Shown: piece after piece, positions 1 through 7,088 of the stretch
Layout: every line of letters begins with the position of its first letter
Position numbering within the stretch: the stretch's first letter is position 1
NCBI GenBank assembly: GCA_002496565.1
Contig: DAKJ01000012.1
Coordinates: 11,928 to 26,302 of the forward strand
DNA length: 14,375 nt
Reading direction: 5' to 3'
Source: Methanosarcina sp. UBA289
GTDB lineage: Archaea; Halobacteriota; Methanosarcinia; Methanosarcinales; Methanosarcinaceae
Position numbers and translations under genes: made by a program
Notes under the pieces: model-generated
What the model saw: only the letters and a program-made list of their open reading frames with translations
Databases searched by the model: none
What the model was told of the DNA's origin: nothing

Positions 1-209
1 CACTTATTCCACTTATTCCACTCCGGGTCCAGTTTGAAAATCGTAACCTTTTACCTTCCGCTGCTAGTTTACGAAAAAGGATCCGAGATTTGAAAAGAAC
101 TTTTAAACAGGAATTTGCAGAAAATAGAGGAATTAAATTGAATAATTCTGGATACAGGATATGGAAAAATGCTTACATTGAAAACAGCCTGTTTTGTTCT
201 GGAAAATAG
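1..209 (+). CDS. Possible 3' end of an unidentified protein, cut by the window edge
   Basis: The frame starting at base 3 is open from the window edge to TAG at 207-209, giving 68 residues. It is rich in Arg, Lys and Asn (for example LRKRIRDLKRTFKQEF), and the codon choice looks like that of neighbouring genes. No start codon or family motif is visible, and 68 open codons can arise by chance. If real, it would converge on gatD, with the hairpin at 259-281 between the two genes. A 9-base tandem duplication (ACTTATTCC twice) lies at 2-19. I do not recognise the product. Confidence 0.3.
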   Translation, partial: LIPLIPLRVQFENRNLLPSAASLRKRIRDLKRTFKQEFAENRGIKLNNSGYRIWKNAYIENSLFCSGK

Positions 210-258
210 ATATTCTTACAGGTATGAGGAGGAATTCTAACGGGAAAAGGAAGGGGAA

Positions 259-281
259 AAGGAAGTACAGATGACTTCCTT
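259..281 (-). terminator. Hairpin downstream of gatD, possible terminator
   Basis: Bases 259-266 (AAGGAAGT) pair with 274-281 (ACTTCCTT) around a 7-base loop. Read on the minus strand, the stem is followed by a pyrimidine-rich stretch (TTCCCCTTCCTTTTCCC), as expected for transcription termination about 75 bases after the gatD stop. A T5 run at 298-302 could serve the plus strand. The rest of 210-356 shows no coding potential I can support. Confidence 0.4.
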
Positions 282-356
282 AAGGAATTAATCCTCCTTT
301 TTGAATTCACTCCTGACTTTTCTTAAAACTCTTCATTTTATGTTTGTCTCAATTTT

Positions 357-1631
357 TTACTTAAAACAGCACTTGGTAATTTCTCCACTGAGATCTTCCC
401 TGAGCATTTCAATAGCTTCATCGAATTCATCGGTCTGGCCGAGAACCCACATAAGTTTAACAAGAGCAGTTTCGGGCAGGGTATCTTCCCCTTCGATTGC
501 ACCGGCTTTCAGCATATCACGGCCTGTGTCATAGACACGGTCGCAGATTCTGCCATTGAGACACTGGGATGTTACCATTACAGGCATTTTTGCATTCACG
601 GCTTTTCGGACCATGGGAATCCATTTCGTAGAAACGTGTCCGAGCCCGGTACCTTCAAGAACCAATCCTTTGTATCCGCCGTTAATATAACAGTCAAGTA
701 TTGAGGGATCAGAACCCGGAGTAAACTTTACAAGCGCACATTTAGATTCCATTCCTGGCTTGAATTTGAGAGTTTTCTCTCCACGCTTTGTGTAATCTAT
801 AAAGGTTTTTATCTCCCTTGTATCGTAATCCACAATCCCTATCGGAAGGGAGTTTACGGACTTGAAGGCGTCCCTGAGGGAAGTATGCATTTTCCTTACT
901 TTTGTTCCACGATGGATCTCGCAGAAATCGTCTGAGGTTGTCCCATGCATGACAACCGAAACTTCAGCAATATCACTAACAGCAACAAGGGCTGCGCAGA
1001 TCGCATTCATGGCATTGTCGCTGCTTGGACGGTCTGCACTTCTCTGGGAGCCTACCAGAACAATAGGAACAGGCGTATCGATCATGAAAGAAAGGGCTGC
1101 AGCCGTATACATCATGGTGTCTGTCCCGTGGGTTACGATTATACCATCTACACCCGCTTCGATTTCCTCCACAACTGCTCGGGCAAGGTTTTGCCAGGAT
1201 TCCGAATCCATATTTTCCGAGAGAATGCTTGAAATTACTCTGCCTTTGAAATCGGCTATCTCTCTTAGTTCAGGGATAGCGGTAAGGATATCGTCAGCAG
1301 TAAACTGGGAAGTTACTGCACCTGTCCTGTAGTCTATTTTGCTGGCAATTGTTCCGCCTGTAGAAAGAATCGCGACCTTCGGAAGCTTTTTTCCAGGTTT
1401 CGGGATTTCTTCTCCTGCTTCTTTAGATTCCTTGCCACCGTTCAGGCTTCCGTTTGTGCTTTCTCCGTTGTTTTCCAGGAGGGTTATCTTTACCTTATCC
1501 ATGGAAAAGCCGGCATTGTAACCGCTGTTCATTTTTATTGTAATATATCCTTCCATAGACGGCATTACTTTGCCTTCGTAGACAGTGCCGTTCTTTTCAA
1601 TACGTACCCGGTCGCCCTGTTTAAATTCCAT
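357..1631 (-). CDS. gatD: Glutamyl-tRNA(Gln) amidotransferase subunit D (GatD)
   Basis: GatD is the asparaginase-like subunit of the archaeal GatDE enzyme, which converts Glu-tRNA(Gln) to Gln-tRNA(Gln) in the cytoplasm; GatD releases ammonia from glutamine and GatE amidates the tRNA-bound glutamate. The 424 residues fit the family. An N-terminal beta-barrel domain (about 1-50, FKQGDRVRIEKNG) is followed by a variable Gly/Glu-rich linker (53-82) and an L-asparaginase domain with TGGTIAS at 91-97 and HGTDTM at 168-173. Thr94, Thr170, Asp171 and Lys247 match the catalytic Thr-Thr-Asp-Lys set known for GatD. The start is ATG 1629-1631, preceded by a weak purine stretch (AAAGGGA). gatE, the obligate partner, does not follow within the 356 bases available, so it must lie elsewhere. 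A 23-base tandem duplication sits upstream. Confidence 0.97.
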   Translation of the reverse strand: MEFKQGDRVRIEKNGTVYEGKVMPSMEGYITIKMNSGYNAGFSMDKVKITLLENNGESTNGSLNGGKESKEAGEEIPKPGKKLPKVAILSTGGTIASKIDYRTGAVTSQFTADDILTAIPELREIADFKGRVISSILSENMDSESWQNLARAVVEEIEAGVDGIIVTHGTDTMMYTAAALSFMIDTPVPIVLVGSQRSADRPSSDNAMNAICAALVAVSDIAEVSVVMHGTTSDDFCEIHRGTKVRKMHTSLRDAFKSVNSLPIGIVDYDTREIKTFIDYTKRGEKTLKFKPGMESKCALVKFTPGSDPSILDCYINGGYKGLVLEGTGLGHVSTKWIPMVRKAVNAKMPVMVTSQCLNGRICDRVYDTGRDMLKAGAIEGEDTLPETALVKLMWVLGQTDEFDEAIEMLREDLSGEITKCCFK

Positions 1632-1692
1632 AAATAATCCCTTTTATGATAACTTTTTGAAATGCTGCATAGATAATTGGTATTTCAGTATT

Positions 1693-1738
1693 ATACCAGA
1701 TACTCTTGTATAATAATACCAGATATTCTTGTATAATA
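1693..1738. repeat. Two-copy 23-bp tandem repeat upstream of gatD
   Basis: Copies 1693-1715 and 1716-1738 abut exactly and differ at one base (C/T at 1703/1726). Each begins ATACCAGATA and ends TTGTATAATA, so on the minus strand each carries a TATTATAC element resembling an archaeal TATA box. The pair lies 62-107 bases before the gatD start, so the duplication may double a core promoter or an operator. It may equally be simple slippage. Confidence 0.75.
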
Positions 1739-1899
1739 TATGGTTCCGTTTTCTCCTAATATACTACCTATTTTATGATCTTAGGCATTTTGCGTTGAGT
1801 ACTAAGAGATCAAAGTAATACTAATACTGAGATTAATACTGAAATACTGAGTTCATTGACATCGAGTATATCTAAATACTGAACTTGCTTCGTCACAGC
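1739..1899. other. Intergenic region between argH end and gatD promoter
   Basis: AT-rich sequence with several imperfect copies of AATACTGA (around 1820-1885, for example AATACTAATACTGAGATTAATACTGAAATACTGAG). No open frame, RNA gene or convincing argH terminator was seen. The gap between the two minus-strand genes (268 bases) suggests separate transcription rather than tight coupling. Confidence 0.4.
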
Positions 1900-3375
1900 T
1901 CAAGCTTTCCTGTACTCATTAACGGTTGCAAGCAGATTTTCGAAAGCCGAGTCTGTAATGTCTTTCAGGGTTGTAATTTCCTGCCTGTTAAGTTCAAGCT
2001 CGGTCTGCCTTCTCGAGAGGTAATTTCGCATTTCTTCGGGAGCTGGTCCGCCGGCGATTTTTCTTCTTTTTATATTCGAAACCGGATTAAGAGCTTCCTT
2101 TACCATTTTTTCCGTGAGTCCCCGGCTTGAAAGAGATTCTCCCAGAACAATTTCGGCTACGGAATCGATCTTTTCCAGAGTTGGTCTTTCCATTTCCCTT
2201 GCAAGCATCCCGACGATCTGGTGGGCAGTCCTGAAAGGAATTCCGGTTTCCCGGACAAAGGTATCTGCAAGTTCGGTAGCGGTTGTAAAACCTGTAACTG
2301 ATTGGGCAGCAAGCACTTCAGGGCGGACTTTCATAGTTTTTATCATGCCTTCCATGATCCTTACTGAAGCCCTTACCGTTTCTACAGACCGCCAGGTGTT
2401 TGGGGTTGCTTCCTGCAGATCCCGATTGTAACTTAGCGGAAGCCCCTTGCAGATTGTAATCAGGGACATAAGTGCGCCTACGGCTACTCCTGTTTTCCCG
2501 CGCATAAGTTCGGCAGTATCAGGATTTTTCTTCTGGGGCATGATTGAGGAGGTAGAAGCGTACATATCGTCCAGTTCTATGAAATTGAATTCGGAAGAGG
2601 ACCAGATTACAAGTTCTTCGGCCATGCGGCTCAGGTTTATCATGAGGTTTGTAAATCCTGAGGCGCATTCAACAAGAAAGTCCCTGCTGCTGACCGCATC
2701 CATTGAGTTTTCAAGCAGGCCTTCAAAGCCCAGGAGTTCCTGAGTTCTTTTCCTGTTCAGGTTAAAGCCCGTAGAAGCAAAAGCCGCAGCTCCAAGCGGG
2801 CAGAGGTTTACCCTGGAATACGCGTCCTGAATCCTGTCAAAGTCTCTACCAAGCACGGCTTCGTGGGCACAGAGGTGATGGGCAAGGGTTGTAGGCTGAG
2901 CGTGTTGCATGTGAGTAAAACCTGGCATGAGCGTTTCGGTATGTTTCTCCGCAAGGGTGAGAAGGGTTTTCCTTAGTTCATAGATTTCTTCAAGCAGCCC
3001 GGTCAGTTCTTCTCTTAGTGTCAGCCTAATGCAGGTTGCAACTTCATCGTTTCTGGAACGTCCTGAGTGCATCCTGCCCCCAACGTCTTCTCCAACCAGA
3101 TCGATGAGCCTTGACTCAAGGGAGATATGAATGTCTTCATAGCTGAAATCGAGCTTTTCCATCCCTTCCTCCCGGATTTTCAAAAGCCCTCTAAGGATTT
3201 TGCTGCAGTCCTCCCGGTTTATAATACCCTGCTCTTTCAGCATTACTGTGTGGGCAAGGTCCACTGCGATATCAGCATCAAAAATCCACCTGTCAGCTTC
3301 CATAGAGGAGGTATAACGTAAGATTTCCTCATCCTGGGCGACCTCCAGCCTGCCTCTGCGTAAGATATTGCTCAT
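1900..3375 (-). CDS. argH: Argininosuccinate lyase
   Basis: ArgH cleaves argininosuccinate to arginine and fumarate, the last step of arginine biosynthesis, as a cytoplasmic homotetramer of the fumarase/aspartase superfamily. The 491 residues match the family. Visible are the SGRSRND block (104-110, then Glu instead of the common Gln), THMQHAQPTT (154-163) and the superfamily signature SSIMPQKKNPD (276-286), which contains the catalytic serine region. The residue before this SS is Thr275, where Gly is usual; both changes are minor. The C-terminal domain includes the NPVSNIKRRKIAGGPAPE segment (430-447) typical of archaeal forms. ATG at 3373-3375 is preceded on the minus strand by GAGAGGAAACCCG, a good SD. 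Two imperfect 20-bp tandem repeats lie just upstream of a TATA-like element, suggesting regulated transcription. Confidence 0.97.
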   Translation of the reverse strand: MSNILRRGRLEVAQDEEILRYTSSMEADRWIFDADIAVDLAHTVMLKEQGIINREDCSKILRGLLKIREEGMEKLDFSYEDIHISLESRLIDLVGEDVGGRMHSGRSRNDEVATCIRLTLREELTGLLEEIYELRKTLLTLAEKHTETLMPGFTHMQHAQPTTLAHHLCAHEAVLGRDFDRIQDAYSRVNLCPLGAAAFASTGFNLNRKRTQELLGFEGLLENSMDAVSSRDFLVECASGFTNLMINLSRMAEELVIWSSSEFNFIELDDMYASTSSIMPQKKNPDTAELMRGKTGVAVGALMSLITICKGLPLSYNRDLQEATPNTWRSVETVRASVRIMEGMIKTMKVRPEVLAAQSVTGFTTATELADTFVRETGIPFRTAHQIVGMLAREMERPTLEKIDSVAEIVLGESLSSRGLTEKMVKEALNPVSNIKRRKIAGGPAPEEMRNYLSRRQTELELNRQEITTLKDITDSAFENLLATVNEYRKA

Positions 3376-3404
3376 CGGGTTTCCTCTCTTGAGTTTCTTC
3401 TTTC

Positions 3405-3420
3405 TACTTTTATTAAATAA
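3405..3420 (-). promoter_or_regulatory. TATA-like box for argH
   Basis: On the minus strand this reads ATTTATTTAATAAAAG. It lies 30-45 bases before the argH start, which would place the transcript start about 5-20 bases upstream of the ATG and leave room for the SD. Inferred from base composition and position only. Confidence 0.4.
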
Positions 3421-3424
3421 ATCT

Positions 3425-3464
3425 GTATGAATATAGTTCTTTTAGTATGAATACAGTTCCTGTT
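3425..3464. repeat. Two-copy 20-bp imperfect tandem repeat upstream of argH
   Basis: Copies 3425-3444 and 3445-3464 both begin GTATGAATA and match at 16 of 20 positions. The 20-base period is about two helical turns, so a protein would meet both copies on the same face. They sit immediately upstream of the TATA-like element, the usual place for an archaeal regulator. No known operator consensus was recognised. Confidence 0.55.
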
Positions 3465-3745
3465 AATATCTGCGGTAATAGTGTCTGTGAAACTAATATA
3501 AGATTTAATATCAGACTTAAATGTAATACTTGATGTAAGATTTATGTAAAGTTTGTAGCGTGGTATTATTTCTAACGGTTAAATATGAATCGGTTTCGGG
3601 GAATCTTCTTATAAAGCTAACTTTATTGGGTAGGTACTTGTCTTTTTAAGTAAAAATTCTTGAGAATTAACACGGCTTACTTACTTGTCCAGTTTCTTCC
3701 GGTAACCCAAAAAAGCTAATCTTAAGGAAAGCGTAAATTTATTCA
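3465..3745 (+). promoter_or_regulatory. Divergent intergenic region with TATA-like box at 3608-3616
   Basis: CTTATAAAG at 3608-3616 is a good archaeal TATA candidate for the methyltransferase and would give a leader of roughly 105 bases. Only AAGGAAAG at 3724-3731 resembles an SD, and its spacing to the ATG (14-17 bases) is long. No open frame is seen in this 281-base stretch. Confidence 0.35.
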
Positions 3746-4345
3746 ATGTCTGTAACCTCAAAGTACAACCGAATCGCACCCATTTATGAGCTGCTAGACT
3801 TGCCTCTGGAGTTTTTCTTTTTTCGAAAATGGAGAAAAGAGTCTCTTTCAGGTCTGAGCGGAAAAGTCCTGGAAGTAGGGGTGGGAACCGGAAGAAACCT
3901 GAAATATTATCCTGTGGGCTGTCGGGTGATAGGGATCGACAAAAGTGCAGGTATGCTCCAAAAAGCCCGGGAAAAAGCTGAAGGCATGAAAAATATTACT
4001 CTTTATCCTATGGACGCCGAGCATCTTGAATTTCCGGATAACAGTTTTGATTATGTGGTCGCGACTTTTGTTCTCTGCACAATTCCTGATCCAGTGAAAG
4101 CTCTCAGGGAAATGAGACGAGTCCTTAAACCTTCAGGGGAATTGATAGCTCTTGAGCACGTGCACAGTGACTACCTTTTTATTGACTTCATAGAACATTT
4201 AATTAATCCGGTTCTGTTTTTCCTGCTTGGAGACCATACAACTCGGCATACCGTGAAGAATATCGAAAAGGCTGGTTTCACAATTAAAGAACTAAAAAAA
4301 CTGGCTTTTAAAGATGTTTTCAGGAAGATTCGGGCAAAGCCATAA
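3746..4345 (+). CDS. Class I SAM-dependent methyltransferase, METTL7/UbiE-like
   Basis: A 199-residue soluble Rossmann-fold methyltransferase. SAM-binding motif I is VLEVGVGTGRNL (41-52), the ribose-binding acidic residue is probably Asp65 in GIDKS, and motif II/III is PMDAEHLEF (88-96) with Asp90. The segment FVLCTIPDPVKALREMRRVLKP (108-129) followed by GELIALEHVHS (131-141), then a hydrophobic INPVLFFLLGDHTTRHT stretch, resembles the METTL7 (thiol methyltransferase) group as I remember it more closely than classic UbiE. The short aromatic patch LEFFFFRKW (21-29) may touch the membrane. The substrate cannot be read from the sequence. Flanked by argH (divergent) and a minus-strand zinc-ribbon gene, so it is probably monocistronic. 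A quinone-type or lipid methyltransferase is the alternative. Confidence 0.85.
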   Translation: MSVTSKYNRIAPIYELLDLPLEFFFFRKWRKESLSGLSGKVLEVGVGTGRNLKYYPVGCRVIGIDKSAGMLQKAREKAEGMKNITLYPMDAEHLEFPDNSFDYVVATFVLCTIPDPVKALREMRRVLKPSGELIALEHVHSDYLFIDFIEHLINPVLFFLLGDHTTRHTVKNIEKAGFTIKELKKLAFKDVFRKIRAKP

Positions 4346-4405
4346 ACAATTCTTTTTTGATTGTATACCAGTGATTAAAAATTAATGGCCTGTTTGAAGA
4401 GAAAT

Positions 4406-4433
4406 ATTAAGCATTAAGCATTAAGCATTAAGC
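4406..4433. repeat. Four perfect tandem copies of ATTAAGC
   Basis: Copies lie at 4406-4412, 4413-4419, 4420-4426 and 4427-4433, with an isolated fifth copy at 4490-4496. This is a 7-base microsatellite about 60 bases after the methyltransferase stop. No coding or hairpin potential; probably slippage-generated. Confidence 0.85.
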
Positions 4434-4564
4434 AAAAAACTCTTAGAGCATGTCTTAAAATTAAATTTGATTCTACAATTGGAGCAGGAATTAAGCATTC
4501 AAACTGAAAATATGTACATTAAGCCATTAAATGCCTTAGTGTAAAATAAGTGTGACTACACCAG
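4434..4564. other. Intergenic stretch without recognisable genes
   Basis: AT-rich, with an isolated ATTAAGC copy and a related ACATTAAGCC. I see no open frame, terminator or RNA gene. Confidence 0.3.
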
Positions 4565-4660
4565 CTAGCGCTCGAATATAAGTTTGAGACCAGCAATGAT
4601 ATCACCTTTAGTAAATAGTTCACCTTTATATTCTTCCAAGTCTGATTGCAGGTTTCCTAT
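4565..4660 (-). pseudogene. Possible 31-codon coding remnant with an ATA in the start position
   Basis: Minus-strand codons from 4660 to the TAG at 4565-4567 read IGNLQSDLEEYKGELFTKGD and then end in IIAGLKLIFER. The composition is strikingly protein-like, with amphipathic helical character. A GAGGGG (4666-4671, minus) precedes it by 5 bases, and a TATA-like ATTTATATG lies about 30 bases further upstream (near 4700-4708). However, the first codon after the SD is ATA, not ATG. It could be a broken small gene, the end of a decayed larger gene, or a very small protein using an unusual start. Family not recognised. Confidence 0.3.
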
Positions 4661-4782
4661 TAGTACCCCTCGTTACCAATGAACTTACAATAAACTTACA
4701 ACATATAAATTCTTGAAGACGTCTACGTAGGATACAAAAATATAATTGTTGTTTTTAGTTGTTTTAAAAGTCTAAGGTAAAA
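4661..4782. other. Short intergenic stretch with duplicated AACTTACAA
   Basis: AACTTACAA occurs twice around 4682-4700 (AACTTACAATAAACTTACAA). A T-rich minus-strand segment beyond the zinc-ribbon stop (TTTTTG near 4735) could end that transcript. Nothing else was seen. Confidence 0.3.
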
Positions 4783-4959
4783 TTACCAATGATCGCGGAA
4801 ATTGTGACCACAATTAGAGCATACCTCATTATTTCGATAATCTGCTTCAAATCCAGCGCAGCTGCATCTAGAGCAGCGGCCATACCCTGCTTTATATACA
4901 AGCTTTTCGGTTTTTCTTTTAAACAGCCTAAATGTGATCACTTCATTTAACTCAACCAT
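4783..4959 (-). CDS. Small zinc-ribbon protein (58 aa)
   Basis: I translated this short minus-strand frame by hand: ATG at 4957-4959, TAA at 4783-4785, 58 residues. The N-terminal third is basic (TFRLFKRKTEKLVYKAGYGR, 9-28). It is followed by two zinc knuckles, CSRC (29-32, with an extra Cys34) and CSNCGH (47-52), 14 residues apart, a classic CxxC...CxxC zinc ribbon. A GGGGGATC purine stretch lies just upstream of the ATG with SD-like spacing. The even knuckle spacing and clean stop make a real gene very likely. Function unknown: such miniature ribbons bind nucleic acid or protein partners in archaea, and the basic arm is consistent with nucleic acid binding, but this is inference. It stands alone between genes on the opposite strand. 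Confidence 0.8.
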   Translation of the reverse strand: MVELNEVITFRLFKRKTEKLVYKAGYGRCSRCSCAGFEADYRNNEVCSNCGHNFRDHW

Positions 4960-5223
4960 ATAGATCCCCCAATTAGCAACAATTTTTTATTTTGATATTT
5001 AAATAAATGGCATTTTTATACTCACAATTGTATATTACATTTATGATATAAATATATTGAACTCCAATTCTGTAAATAAAGAACTATATAAAATAAAGCT
5101 TATAGTATATCGAAATTAGCATTGTCTTACTACCCAATAATATAATTGGTTTGAATTTTAAGACAACCTTTTTGTTTAATTTGAAGAAATTATCTTAAAC
5201 AATAATAACCAATTAATAAATGG
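4960..5223. promoter_or_regulatory. Divergent AT-rich region; TATA-like box 5085-5093 for the UbiB gene
   Basis: TATATAAAA at 5085-5093 is the best plus-strand TATA candidate, implying a leader of about 105 bases. On the minus strand, GTATAAAAATG (around 5010-5020) could serve the zinc-ribbon gene. No SD is seen before the UbiB-family ATG at 5224, where the leader reads AATTAATAAATGG. No other gene was found. Confidence 0.35.
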
Positions 5224-6879
5224 ATGCTGGGGAAAACAAAGCGCTACCTTGAGGTTACGAGGGTTCTTTTTAAATACAACCTTATTCCGGAACTCTACCG
5301 AGATTTGCACACCGATTATATTTCAAACACTGAATGCACATGTAATTTTGATCTCGAAAATAGGCAGACGGCTGTAAAACTCAGGCAGGCTTTTGAAGAA
5401 CTTGGGCCGACTTTTATCAAAATGGGACAGACCATGAGCAAGCGGCCTGATCTTGTTCCTCAGCCTTATGTTATAGAAATGGCAAACCTTCAGGACAAGG
5501 TTAAGCCTGTACCTTTTGAAGAAATGGCTGAATCTCTCGATCTTGCTTGCGTTTGCGAATATGAAACTCGTAAGGAGCGAAACCGGAAAAAGACAGAAGA
5601 AGAGCTTAAAGTTTCCCGGGAGAGAAAAGCAAAAGCTTTCATTAAAATTTTTGACAATTTTTACCCAGAACCCATTGCCTGCGGCTCTATTGCGCAGGTT
5701 TACAAAGGAGTTCTGGAAGGCAAACCAGTTGCTGTAAAGATTCTTCGCCCAAATCTCATTGACACTATAAATATTGACCTTTCTATCCTGGATGATTTCA
5801 AGCCTGTTATGAGAAAGGTTCTCGGCCTCGGGAGTAATTTTGATATCGACGCTTTCTTGCTGGAGATCCGGGAGATGCTTACTCGCGAGGTCGACCTGAG
5901 AACCGAAGCCGTCAACATGCGGCGTTTTGAGGACAATTTCAAGAACGTGAAAAACGTGTCCGTGCCCAAAATTTATCCCGACTACTGTTCAGCCAATGTT
6001 CTCACAATGGAATTCATCCAGGGAATCCAGATCAAAGACATAATTAATATGCCTGTGCCTCAGAGCAAAAAATCGGAATATACACGTACCATCACCAAAA
6101 GCTACCTTAAACAGGTTTATATTGATGGCTTTTATCATGCTGACCCTCACGGGGGCAATATGCTGGTTCAGGAAAACGATACTATTGCCTTCATCGATTT
6201 CGGGGCGGTTGGCAGCATTGACGAGGAGCTCCAAAAGCATATGCTTGAGTTTTATTATGCCATCAACAATAGAGATGTTGAGGGGGCGACCCAGGGTTTC
6301 CTGAAAATTGGGGGTGTGGACGTGCGAGATGTAGATATCCACAGGCTTAGGAAAGATATGGATAGCCTGATCGCAAACCAGAACTACGGACTTGAGGGCA
6401 GGCAGAGTGACAATTATGCCAAGCTCGGGATGAAATATGATATCCGGCTGCCTGGGGAATTTTCCACTCTCCAGAGAGCGATCTTGCTTATAGAAGGTGT
6501 TTGCCTGGAGCTGGACCCGAGATACAACATTAAAACTATCGCGATTCCTGTACTGATGGACGCTTATAAAAAGCTTGATACTCCAAAAGGTGCAGCTCTT
6601 CATTTTGAATTTTCCACCGAGCCAGTGGATGAAAAGGCCGAGTTGAGGGCTGCAATCCAAGAAGTTGCCGATAAAATGGAGGGAATGGGGGATAAGTTTC
6701 TCTCCTTAAAGCAGGAGGAAAACAGGAAAAGCGTTTTTTCAAAAGAACTCTACTTGGCTGTCCTGCTTATTGTTTCAACCTACATTCTATTAAACGGGGG
6801 TGCTTTTTCCTGGGTCGGACTGGTTGGGTTTGGGGGCTCGGTTATGATAGCCTTTCTTACTACAATTCAAGGTAAATAA
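5224..6879 (+). CDS. ABC1/UbiB (AarF/COQ8) family atypical kinase, membrane-anchored
   Basis: A 551-residue member of the family that supports quinone biosynthesis in bacteria and mitochondria through ATPase/kinase-like activity. Hallmarks: KMGQ at 66-69 (KxGQ), the Ala-rich-loop equivalent ACGSIAQVY (152-160), Lys172 in VAVKILRP, EVDLRTEA (222-229), the catalytic loop HADPHGGN (305-312, Asp307 and Asn312; the usual Pro is Gly310), and IDFG (324-327). Two hydrophobic helices near 510-524 and 529-546 end the protein, as in UbiB. A charged insert of about 25-30 residues (roughly 112-138) separates the KxGQ domain from the nucleotide loop. ATG 5224 is the first start after an in-frame TAA (5206-5208); no SD is visible. 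Methanosarcina makes methanophenazine, not ubiquinone, so a role in its synthesis or in isoprenoid lipid metabolism is possible but unproven. Confidence 0.92.
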   Translation: MLGKTKRYLEVTRVLFKYNLIPELYRDLHTDYISNTECTCNFDLENRQTAVKLRQAFEELGPTFIKMGQTMSKRPDLVPQPYVIEMANLQDKVKPVPFEEMAESLDLACVCEYETRKERNRKKTEEELKVSRERKAKAFIKIFDNFYPEPIACGSIAQVYKGVLEGKPVAVKILRPNLIDTINIDLSILDDFKPVMRKVLGLGSNFDIDAFLLEIREMLTREVDLRTEAVNMRRFEDNFKNVKNVSVPKIYPDYCSANVLTMEFIQGIQIKDIINMPVPQSKKSEYTRTITKSYLKQVYIDGFYHADPHGGNMLVQENDTIAFIDFGAVGSIDEELQKHMLEFYYAINNRDVEGATQGFLKIGGVDVRDVDIHRLRKDMDSLIANQNYGLEGRQSDNYAKLGMKYDIRLPGEFSTLQRAILLIEGVCLELDPRYNIKTIAIPVLMDAYKKLDTPKGAALHFEFSTEPVDEKAELRAAIQEVADKMEGMGDKFLSLKQEENRKSVFSKELYLAVLLIVSTYILLNGGAFSWVGLVGFGGSVMIAFLTTIQGK

Positions 6880-7023
6880 AAATCAAAACTAAAAACATAA
6901 CTAGTGAGGTTCTCTCTATCCCTTGATTGATTTATAGACTGATTTACTAATGAAATATTGAACTCTAAACTCTTCTTGAAAAAGCAATGTATAAAAAAGT
7001 AATGTGAATATCGTTTCCGATTC

Positions 7024-7030
7024 TATAAAA
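7024..7030 (+). promoter_or_regulatory. TATA-like box for the SHOCT/PepSY genes
   Basis: TATAAAA at 7024-7030 is followed by an AT-rich stretch and lies 59 bases before the ATG at 7089, which has a good SD (GGGAG, 7076-7080). The rest of 6880-7088 is AT-rich and shows no gene. Confidence 0.4.
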
Positions 7031-7088
7031 TAAATAATAAATAATAACTAGTAAATAATATCTTAATTGTAAGTTGGGAGCGTTTCCA

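Noticed and set aside
4406..4433. ATTAAGC tandem repeats as a CRISPR or replication iteron
   Set aside because: No spacers, unit only 7 bases, and no replication gene nearby; simple microsatellite.
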